Source of the DNA: an uncultured Jannaschia sp.
GTDB taxonomy: Bacteria > Pseudomonadota > Alphaproteobacteria > Rhodobacterales > Rhodobacteraceae
Assembly (NCBI GenBank): GCA_937916365.1
Contig: CALFSY010000260.1
Location: 1-10,769, forward strand
Reading direction: 5' to 3'
DNA length: 10,769 bases
How positions within the stretch are numbered: position 1 is the stretch's first letter; the number at the start of each line of letters is the position of its first letter. The position numbers and the translations under genes were made by a program. The notes beneath the pieces are model-generated. The model was given only the letters and a program-made list of their open reading frames with translations. It had not been told where the DNA came from and did no database searches. Shown in pieces: positions 5,266-10,769 of the stretch.

Positions 5266-6045
5266 ATGCCCCGCCCCGTCATTGGCATCATCGGCAATTT
5301 TTACATGGTTCATGATGAATATCCCACCCACGGCAGCGGGATGATGAATTCCCAAGCCGTGGCCGAGGTTACCGGTGGATTGCCGATGATTATTCCGGTG
5401 GATCCGCGATTTGTATCTACGGCGGATCTCATGGAAACCTGCGATGGGTTTTTGTTAACCGGTGGACGGGCAAATGTGCATCCGTCGGAGTATGACGAGC
5501 CCGAAACACAGGCCCACGGTGCATTTGACTGTGGGCGCGATGGGGTGGCGTTGCCGCTGATCCGGGCGTGTGTTGCGCGCGGACAGCCGATTTTGGGCGT
5601 GTGCCGCGGGTTTCAAGAGGTCAACGTTGCAATGGGCGGGTCGCTATATCCCGAAATTCGCGATTTGCCCGGCCGTATGAATCATCGGATGCCGCCTGAG
5701 GCCACGCTGGACGAAAAATTTGCGTGGCGTCACACAGTGCGGTTGACCGAAGGCGGGCCATTCCATCGTCTGTTTGGTGCGCAAGAGGTGATGACAAACA
5801 CCTTACATGGCCAAGGGATAAAACATCCCGGTGAACGGGTGGTGATTGATGGGGTCGCCCCCGATGGCACGCCCGAGGCGATATATATCGCCGATGCACC
5901 TGGGTTTACATTGTCGGTGCAATGGCACCCCGAATACCGCGCGGCGGAAGACCCCGTTTCGCGCCCATTGTTTGAAGCCTTTGGCGCGGCGGCCAAAGCA
6001 TGGGCCAAAGGCCGCGTGCCCATGCCCACGGCGCGGGTGGCATAG
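5266..6045 (+). CDS. Class I glutamine amidotransferase-like hydrolase, PuuD/peptidase C26 type
   Basis: A 259-residue cytoplasmic hydrolase of the peptidase C26 group. PuuD of this group cleaves gamma-glutamyl-GABA to glutamate and GABA in putrescine breakdown. The catalytic nucleophile is Cys113 in ILGVCRGFQEVNVA, and His221 and Glu223 in VQWHPEY complete the triad. The oxyanion/substrate region LLTGGRANVHPSEY (63-76) and TLHGQGIKHPGERV (179-192) are typical of these gamma-glutamyl hydrolases. Start 5266 is chosen for the GGAGG ribosome site at 5254-5258; an in-frame GTG at 5221 would add 15 residues without a good site. It lies 106 bases after the Rid gene, so it may share the operon or have its own promoter. 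No other puu genes are visible, so the actual gamma-glutamyl substrate is open. Confidence 0.9.
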   Translation: MPRPVIGIIGNFYMVHDEYPTHGSGMMNSQAVAEVTGGLPMIIPVDPRFVSTADLMETCDGFLLTGGRANVHPSEYDEPETQAHGAFDCGRDGVALPLIRACVARGQPILGVCRGFQEVNVAMGGSLYPEIRDLPGRMNHRMPPEATLDEKFAWRHTVRLTEGGPFHRLFGAQEVMTNTLHGQGIKHPGERVVIDGVAPDGTPEAIYIADAPGFTLSVQWHPEYRAAEDPVSRPLFEAFGAAAKAWAKGRVPMPTARVA

Positions 6046-6066
6046 ACGTCGGTTGATATTGAAACA

Positions 6067-6090
6067 CAACTGACACCTAGATGGCAGTTG
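6067..6090. promoter_or_regulatory. 24-bp near-perfect palindromic operator
   Basis: The left half CAACTGaCAcCTAG and right half aTGgCAGTTG form a 24-bp palindrome in which 20 of 24 positions are symmetric around the central CTAG. It ends 52 bases before the small barrel-protein gene that begins the unit with the WYL regulator. No U tract follows, so it is not a terminator. The length and symmetry suit a dimeric winged-helix regulator, most simply the YafY-type protein encoded two genes on. That assignment is inference. Confidence 0.7.
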
Positions 6091-6142
6091 GGATAAACGA
6101 CACTGCATCGGTCAATGGTCCAAACAACAGGAGATTCGACCT

Positions 6143-6442
6143 ATGTCCCACGTCATCGAAAACGTATCATTCCGCTTAAAACCCGACAGTAATGTTGACG
6201 GCTTCCTAAAATCGAATGAGGCCGTGGATGCTTGGCTTTCCGCACAACCCGGATTTGTGACCCGAACATTGTCCGAAGGGGAGGGTGGCATGTGGCTTGA
6301 CCATGTTGAATGGGCAACCATGGATGCAGCCAAAGCCGCCGCAGATGCGATGATGAAGGAGGCAACACTTGCCCCTTTTGCCAGCCAGATTGATGAAACC
6401 ACAGTTCAAATGCGCCACAATACATTGCGTTGGAAACGATAA
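6143..6442 (+). CDS. Small conserved protein, probable dimeric alpha/beta-barrel (ABM-like)
   Basis: A 99-residue cytoplasmic protein. The N-terminal strand VIENVSFRLKPD, a helix around FLKSNEAVDAWLSAQ, strand GFVTRTLSEGEGGMWLDHVEWAT, helix MDAAKAAADAMMKEA, then PFASQIDETTVQMRHNTLRW follow the order of a single ferredoxin-like barrel domain as in the antibiotic biosynthesis monooxygenase/dimeric barrel superfamily. No catalytic residues can be assigned. The AGGAG ribosome site lies at a good distance from the ATG at 6143. The WYL-regulator gene starts 6 bases after its stop, and a palindromic operator precedes it, so it is likely the regulator's target. It could be a small-molecule-binding or degrading protein. 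The fold call is by pattern only. Confidence 0.75.
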   Translation: MSHVIENVSFRLKPDSNVDGFLKSNEAVDAWLSAQPGFVTRTLSEGEGGMWLDHVEWATMDAAKAAADAMMKEATLAPFASQIDETTVQMRHNTLRWKR

Positions 6443-6448
6443 AATACC

Positions 6449-7150
6449 ATGGGCCGCACCGACCGCTTGTTCAATTTGGTTGAACTGTTTCGCGGCGGTC
6501 GATTGTGGCGTGGCCAAGATTTGGCCGAACGCTTGGGCGTTTCGGTTAGAACGCTGTATCGGGATATCGGCGCGCTGATCGCCGCCGGTATCCCCATTGA
6601 GGGCGCCCGCGGTGTTGGGTTTCAACTGCGTGAACCTTTGTTTTTGCCCCCCATGACCCTGGGAACGGAGGAATTAGAGGCGCTGCACCTGGGTTTGGTT
6701 TGGGTCGCGCGCAGCGGGGATGCAGATCTTGCCGAAGCCGCCACACGATTGCACGCCAAAATCGAAGCGGTTCTGCCAGGGGATCGGCAGGGTCGTGATT
6801 ATGCGAAAGACATCGCGTTTTACGCCCCCATGCCGCAGGGTGTGCATCGGCATATGCCCCTGCTGCGGCAAGCGATTCGTGCGCAGCAGGTTTTATCGTT
6901 AACATACACCCGTCTTGATGAAACCCAAACACGACGTATCGTTTGGCCATTGCATTTGGAATTTTGGGGCCAGGCGTGGACGATGACCGCCTGGTGCACG
7001 TTGCGGCAGGATTTTCGTGCCTTTCGTGTGGATAGAATCACCTATGCTTTACGCACGGGGGATCGGTTTACATCCCGACCCGGGCGGCGGTATTCTGATT
7101 ATTTGGCGCAAATGGTCCACGAAGCGGCCACAGAAAAATCACCCATATAG
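6449..7150 (+). CDS. YafY-type HTH-WYL transcriptional regulator
   Basis: A 233-residue DNA-binding regulator. The N-terminal winged helix-turn-helix (HTH_11, residues 1-60) reads DRLFNLVELFRGGRLWRGQDLAERLGVSVRTLYRDIGAL with the wing GIPIEGARGVGFQL. A helical linker (about 65-125) leads to the WYL domain (about 135-200) with RRIVWPLHLEFWG, WTMTAWC at the position of the WYL triplet (177-183), then FRAFRVDRI. WYL domains sense ligands, including single-stranded DNA or small molecules. The expected triplet is WTM here; the surrounding pattern is conserved. The ribosome site is weak, so coupling to the upstream gene (6 bases away) is likely. It probably controls its own two-gene unit through the palindrome at 6067-6090. 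Its last 12 bases overlap the end of the ligase gene on the other strand. Confidence 0.92.
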   Translation: MGRTDRLFNLVELFRGGRLWRGQDLAERLGVSVRTLYRDIGALIAAGIPIEGARGVGFQLREPLFLPPMTLGTEELEALHLGLVWVARSGDADLAEAATRLHAKIEAVLPGDRQGRDYAKDIAFYAPMPQGVHRHMPLLRQAIRAQQVLSLTYTRLDETQTRRIVWPLHLEFWGQAWTMTAWCTLRQDFRAFRVDRITYALRTGDRFTSRPGRRYSDYLAQMVHEAATEKSPI

Positions 7151-8737
7151 CGCCAGCATTTCCTTTAGATCGGTCAGGGTGTTGGCCTGGTCCGCCGGTT
7201 TGTCTTTGCGCCATCGCGCCATGCGGGGAAATCGCAACGCCACGCCGGATTTGTGGCGGGGCGAATGTTGGATACCCTCAAACGCGATTTCAAACACGTG
7301 GTGCGGTTTGACTGCGCGCACCGGCCCAAAACGTTCGGTCGTGTTTTTGCGCACCCAAGCGGTGATTTCCCGAAATTCCGCATCGGTTAGGCCCGAATAT
7401 GCTTTGGTAAATGGCACCAAACGCGTTCCATCCCAGACCGCAAAGGTAAAATCGGTATAAAGCGTCGCACGGCGGCCCGACCCCACCTGCGCATAAATCA
7501 TCACCGCGTCGATGGTTAAGGGGTCTACCTTCCATTTCCACCAATCGCCTTTTTTGCGACCTGTCAAATACGGGGCAGAGAGGCGTTTTAACATCAACCC
7601 CTCGGCCCCCACCTCGCGCGAGGTCGCGCGCACCACCGCCAAATCATTCCAGGTTTCGGCGTTTACTTGTGGCGATAGGCGCAGGGGCAGGGCGGGCGGC
7701 AGGCCCGCGATGGTTTTGGCCAGTTGCGCGCGGCGATCCGCCAACGGTCGCGCCCGCCAATCCACCCCACCCCATTCCAACAGATCATAGGCCATCAGGA
7801 TAACCGGCGCTTGGTCCAGCAATTTTTTGGGCACTGTTTTGCGGCCAATCCTGGGTTGTAGCCGTGCAAAGGGCAGGGGGCGATCGGCCTCTATATCATA
7901 GGCCAAAACCTCCCCATCTATAACAGTACCATTTGGCAAAAAATCCACCAACTGCCCAAATTCGGGGAAGCGGTCGGTCATCACCTCCTCCCCCCGCGAC
8001 CACAGATAATGCGCCCCTTCGCGCAGGATGAATTGCCCGCGAATTCCGTCCCATTTGCGTTCAGCCATCCAATCGGTCATGGGGCCTAGCGCATCCGGCG
8101 CGCCGTCTAATTGATAGGCCAGGTAAAAGGGATAGGGGCGCGACAAATCGGCGGTGGGATCGGGGGCCTCGACCAACCCATGATAGGTGGTGGTATCGGG
8201 GGACCAATCCCCCATTAGACGGTGGGTTAGCTCTGCCTCTTCAATCCCTGTGGCTCGGGCCAAGGCTCGGGTCATCAATTTTTGGCTGATCCCCATGCGC
8301 CATCCACCGGTCAACAATTTGTTAAACACAAACCGTTCCACGGGGTTCAGCCCGCCCCAGGCCGCCGCCACAAACGCCTTGCGCGTATCGTCATCGGCTT
8401 GGGCCATCGCGCGCAACTCTGCAATCCATTGGTGCAGAGGTTTTTCGATCGTGTCGTCGGGTTCGGGCAGAACCAGGGCAATGGTCTCCGACAAATCCCC
8501 GACGACGGGATAACATGCCTCAAACAACCATGGGGGAATGCCCGCGCGTTCGGCCGCCCATTCACGCAATTTAGTGGTGGTGATCGTGCGCCGTGGTCGC
8601 CGCCCGGATAGCAATGCGATGGTCCACAGTTTGTCCGCATCTGCCGCCGTGCGAAAATACGCGGCCAGTGCGGCGGTTTTTACGTTGGTTTTTGTGGTTT
8701 GGTCCAACGCAGTGAACAGGGCGGCAAAATCTTTCAT
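7139..8737 (-). CDS. ATP-dependent DNA ligase, cluster-associated type (PP_1105-like)
   Basis: Seals nicks in DNA using ATP. The 532-residue product has an N-terminal helical DNA-binding domain (about 1-190), an adenylation domain with motif I ERKWDGIRGQ (adenylated Lys228), motif III-like MAYDLLEWGG (315-324), motif IV AEGLMLKR (378-385) and motif V WWKWKVDPLTIDAVM (399-413), then a C-terminal OB fold (about 415-530) with the end segment GVALRFPRMARWRKDK. This is the bacterial type encoded with an Lhr-like helicase, a metallophosphoesterase and an MBL exonuclease in a DNA repair cluster; the exonuclease gene is present just upstream here. All core residues are intact. The start overlaps the stop of the esterase gene by 4 bases (ATGA), implying translational coupling. 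The end overlaps the convergent WYL gene by 12 bases, so no intrinsic terminator fits between them. Confidence 0.95.
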   Translation of the reverse strand: MKDFAALFTALDQTTKTNVKTAALAAYFRTAADADKLWTIALLSGRRPRRTITTTKLREWAAERAGIPPWLFEACYPVVGDLSETIALVLPEPDDTIEKPLHQWIAELRAMAQADDDTRKAFVAAAWGGLNPVERFVFNKLLTGGWRMGISQKLMTRALARATGIEEAELTHRLMGDWSPDTTTYHGLVEAPDPTADLSRPYPFYLAYQLDGAPDALGPMTDWMAERKWDGIRGQFILREGAHYLWSRGEEVMTDRFPEFGQLVDFLPNGTVIDGEVLAYDIEADRPLPFARLQPRIGRKTVPKKLLDQAPVILMAYDLLEWGGVDWRARPLADRRAQLAKTIAGLPPALPLRLSPQVNAETWNDLAVVRATSREVGAEGLMLKRLSAPYLTGRKKGDWWKWKVDPLTIDAVMIYAQVGSGRRATLYTDFTFAVWDGTRLVPFTKAYSGLTDAEFREITAWVRKNTTERFGPVRAVKPHHVFEIAFEGIQHSPRHKSGVALRFPRMARWRKDKPADQANTLTDLKEMLALYG

Positions 8738-9621
8738 GGCTGTGCTTTGATCTTAAGGAATGTGCCCATTTCGGCGCAAGCACGGGTGGCGGCGGGGCTA
8801 GAGCCTGCCTTTAACTGCCAGACATGATGCAACCCTGGCCAAACGATGTGTTGTGCTTGGGGCAAAGCTTTGGCCAATCGCGCGGCATCTTGCGATAAAC
8901 CTTCGTCTTTCGCACTTTGTATCAAGGTTGGGGGTAGCCCTGTTAGATCGCCAAAGATGGGGGAAACGCGCGGATCGGCCGGGTCATGACCGTTCAGATA
9001 CGCCTGTCGCGCCCGGCGGGCCCAAGTGGCGGGGATAAGATATTCCGACGGGGCCGCACGCAGACGCGCTCCGATATTGGCGCTCATATCGGCCAGGGGT
9101 GCGATCAACCCCATTGCCTGTGGCAAGGGTAAACCTTGATCTCGCGCGCCCATGGCGGTGACCAACGCGAGATTGCCGCCCGCACTGTCGCCGGCAAGGG
9201 CGGCGGGTGCCATCTCTGCATCGCAAAGCTGTTTATATGTGGTGATAAGCATCTCAACCGCCGCTGGAAACGGATAATCAGGTGCGAGGGGATAGCGCGG
9301 TAAATAAACGCGCATGCCTGCCCCCGCGGCAATGTGTGCGGCCATCGCTAAATGGGTTCGGGGGCTGCCAATCGTAAAACCACCGCCGTGAATATACATC
9401 AAAAGCGGCGCATCGCCCTCTAGGTCGGGTGGTGTGGCGGTGAGGCCGCCTTGCGCATCTATAACGGTTCTTGTGCCTACGGGGGGCACCGCCCCGATCT
9501 GTGCGGTTCTCTCAAAAATCCATCGTAGAATGCGCTGTGAAGGGATCAAAGCAAGTGCAGGTTTTTCCACGAAACGCGCACTCACATGATAAAGCCAATC
9601 AAGAAAAGTCGATTTGGTCAT
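8734..9621 (-). CDS. Alpha/beta hydrolase, HSL (Abhydrolase_3) family esterase
   Basis: A 295-residue serine hydrolase of the hormone-sensitive-lipase type, acting on short-chain esters or related substrates. The oxyanion-hole motif is YIHGGGFTIGS (76-86), the nucleophile elbow is GDSAGG with Ser146, and the likely acid is Asp239 in SAKDEGL with His265 or His266 in PGLHHVW completing the triad. There is no clear signal peptide, so it is probably cytoplasmic. The start at 9621 lacks a good ribosome site. It lies between the ligase-associated exonuclease and ligase genes on the same strand, 161 bases after the former and overlapping the latter by 4 bases. No esterase is known to be a part of that repair cluster, so it may be a passenger. 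The substrate is unknown. Confidence 0.9.
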   Translation of the reverse strand: MTKSTFLDWLYHVSARFVEKPALALIPSQRILRWIFERTAQIGAVPPVGTRTVIDAQGGLTATPPDLEGDAPLLMYIHGGGFTIGSPRTHLAMAAHIAAGAGMRVYLPRYPLAPDYPFPAAVEMLITTYKQLCDAEMAPAALAGDSAGGNLALVTAMGARDQGLPLPQAMGLIAPLADMSANIGARLRAAPSEYLIPATWARRARQAYLNGHDPADPRVSPIFGDLTGLPPTLIQSAKDEGLSQDAARLAKALPQAQHIVWPGLHHVWQLKAGSSPAATRACAEMGTFLKIKAQP

Positions 9622-9656
9622 TTTGCGGGCAGGATGATAAATGCTGCGGGGGTTTC

Positions 9657-9672
9657 GACTATATTTATAGTC
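9657..9672. repeat. Inverted repeat GACTATA-TT-TATAGTC upstream of the esterase gene
   Basis: Perfect 7-bp arms with a 2-base centre, 36 bases before the esterase start. It could be an operator in the leader of the esterase-ligase unit. It is too AT-rich and lacks a U tract on the minus strand, so a terminator is unlikely. Confidence 0.5.
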
Positions 9673-9698
9673 CCTTTTGATTTTGCGATACCCAATCT

Positions 9699-9730
9699 AT
9701 TATGTTTACGGGGATTGTTATGATCAATCC
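9699..9730 (-). promoter_or_regulatory. Candidate promoter of the esterase-ligase unit with overlapping inverted repeat
   Basis: On the minus strand TTGATC (9727-9722) and CATAAT (9704-9699) are separated by 17 bases, a good sigma70-like pair about 78 bases before the esterase start. The inverted repeat GGATTG-N7-CAATCC (9712-9730) overlaps the -35, so a regulator may act there. It could instead be a weak 3' hairpin of the exonuclease transcript. The AT-rich 161-base gap supports an internal promoter. Confidence 0.45.
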
Positions 9731-9782
9731 TCAACACGAACGTCTTTGAATGTCGAAACTCAAAAAAATGATCTTAACATGA

Positions 9783-10769
9783 TTATTGATCTATCTCTTC
9801 TGTGGCTGTTTCATCCATAATCTCACCAGAAAATTCGGTGGCAACCACCCCCGCATCATAGCCCTGCTCGCGCAGCCATTGGGAAAATTGCGTTGTATAG
9901 CCATGGGTGGCCAGCACGCGCTCGGCCCCTGTGGCCTTGATCGCGGCGTTCAAACCTTGCCAATCGGCATGGTCTGATACCACAAATCCCCGGTCCGCCG
10001 CGCGGCGGCGCCGCACCCCGCGCAGCCGCATCCAACCCGAGGCAAAGGCCGTCGACACCGGCCCGAATTTGCGCATCCACGTTGTGCCAATCGCCGACGG
10101 CGGGGCCAAAACCATCGCGCCAGGGTGGGCTTTCACATCTGTGTCGGCGGTTACCTGCACCGTGGTTGGAAACACAAACCCCTGCCCCCGCAACACGGCG
10201 GTGGTTGTTTCCACCGCGCCATGGGTCAGGATCGGGCCAATGGCAGGATCCAACAGGCGCAAGAGACGCTGCGCCTTGCCCAAGGTATAACACCCCAACA
10301 CTGCGATTTGCCCCTTGGCCGCCGTTTCCGCCCACCACGTGTTGATCTGATCGGCCAGTGTGCGTTGATCGGGCCAGGCATAAATCGGTAACCCAAAGGT
10401 CGATTCGGTGATGAAGGTATGGCACCGCACGGGTTCAAACGGGTCTGACAATCCGTCATCGACGGTTTTGTAATCGCCCGACACCACCCAAACCTCACCC
10501 CCCACCTCAACCCGAATTTGCGCCGAGCCTGGCACATGGCCCGCGGGGTGAAAGCTGATCCGTGCATCCCCGATGTGGTGGGTCACGCCATAGGCGGTGG
10601 TGTCCAGGTGGATGTTCCGCCCCAAACGGTGCCGCAAAACGGGGGCTGCGGCATCCGTCGCCATATAGGCGCGGTGCCCCGCGCGCGCGTGATCGGCATG
10701 CCCATGGGTAATCAACGCCCGATCAACCGGCCGCCATGGGTCAATATACACATCGGCGGCGGGGCAATA
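9783..10769 (-). CDS. Ligase-associated DNA exonuclease, MBL fold, partial (N-terminus beyond right edge)
   Basis: Metallo-beta-lactamase/beta-CASP-type nuclease encoded with the ATP-dependent ligase in a bacterial DNA repair cluster. The frame is open to the window edge: before the GTG at 10751-10749 it reads YCPAADV, and family members begin with a short lead into a Y-C-P-A motif, so the GTG is not the start and probably 10-20 residues are missing. In the 328 visible residues the metal site is THGHADHA (His22, His24, Asp26, His27), then His78 in HPAGHVPGSAQ and Asp99 in VSGDYKTVDD. Downstream are TESTFGLP, the SDHADWQGLN segment and ATHGYTTQFSQWL near the C-terminus. All metal ligands are present. 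The stop is TAA at 9785-9783. It is the first visible gene of the minus-strand repair group. Confidence 0.93.
   Translation of the reverse strand, partial: YCPAADVYIDPWRPVDRALITHGHADHARAGHRAYMATDAAAPVLRHRLGRNIHLDTTAYGVTHHIGDARISFHPAGHVPGSAQIRVEVGGEVWVVSGDYKTVDDGLSDPFEPVRCHTFITESTFGLPIYAWPDQRTLADQINTWWAETAAKGQIAVLGCYTLGKAQRLLRLLDPAIGPILTHGAVETTTAVLRGQGFVFPTTVQVTADTDVKAHPGAMVLAPPSAIGTTWMRKFGPVSTAFASGWMRLRGVRRRRAADRGFVVSDHADWQGLNAAIKATGAERVLATHGYTTQFSQWLREQGYDAGVVATEFSGEIMDETATEEIDQ

Noticed and set aside
6067..6090. Reading the 24-bp palindrome as a terminator for the amidotransferase gene
   Set aside because: The two halves meet without a proper loop and no U tract follows; an operator fits better.
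8282..8611. 109-codon plus-strand frame antisense to the ligase gene
   Set aside because: The minus strand encodes intact ligase here; the antisense frame has no ribosome site or family features.
9856..10425. 189-codon minus-strand frame inside the exonuclease gene
   Set aside because: It is a shadow of the exonuclease reading frame, with Gly/Arg/His-rich composition and no motif.
10749..10751. GTG as the start of the exonuclease
   Set aside because: The frame continues upstream to the window edge with YCPAAD, which fits the conserved N-terminal motif of the family, so the gene is truncated by the window.
1..10769. Search for CRISPR arrays, tRNA/rRNA genes, insertion sequences, att sites and phage defence genes
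   Set aside because: No regular direct repeats, tRNA-like folds, transposase motifs or defence-type domains were recognised on either strand.

Overview
The window looks like a chromosomal segment of a PHB-accumulating alphaproteobacterium, most likely Rhodobacterales. The grounds are a phasin next to a PhaR repressor with CTGC-N3/4-GCAG operators, a GlcB-type malate synthase, an SH3_4 periplasmic protein and a ligase-associated exonuclease/ATP-dependent ligase pair. Codon use favours G/C at third positions in the genes, and the spacers are clearly AT-richer. No rRNA, tRNA, CRISPR, insertion sequence or phage gene was seen.

Layout. (1) Positions 1-1144, minus strand: phaP (phasin) then phaR (PHB regulator, C-terminus off the left edge). 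A strong hairpin terminator lies between them, and putative PhaR boxes sit in both promoters. (2) 1287-1880, minus: exported SH3-domain protein. (3) 1881-2173: AT-rich divergent spacer with several short inverted repeats. (4) 2174-6045, plus: malate synthase G (glcB), a GlcG/HbpS-family protein, a Rid-family protein without the deaminase arginine, and a class I glutamine amidotransferase-like hydrolase of the PuuD type. The first three are tightly packed. The fourth follows after about 100 bases with a hairpin at the preceding stop codon. (5) 6067-7150, plus: a 24-bp near-palindromic operator, a small dimeric alpha/beta-barrel protein and a YafY-type HTH-WYL regulator. (6) 7139-10769, minus: ligase-associated MBL exonuclease (N-terminus off the right edge), an HSL-type alpha/beta hydrolase, and an ATP-dependent DNA ligase whose end overlaps the WYL gene tail to tail by 12 bp.

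How the parts fit. Region 1 is a self-contained granule-coat control circuit: PhaR free of PHB represses phaP and itself. Region 4 joins glyoxylate assimilation (glyoxylate + acetyl-CoA to malate) with accessory proteins that may deal with reactive or amide-linked intermediates; this link is inference from gene order. Region 6 is part of the bacterial ligase/exonuclease/Lhr-helicase/phosphoesterase DNA repair cluster, but the helicase and phosphoesterase are not in view and an esterase gene sits between two of its members.

Nothing here is convincingly a wholly new system. The most interesting items are the PhaR-box architecture, the 24-bp operator before the barrel/WYL pair, recurring hairpins with three-base loops (two of them on stop codons), and the esterase inside the ligase cluster.
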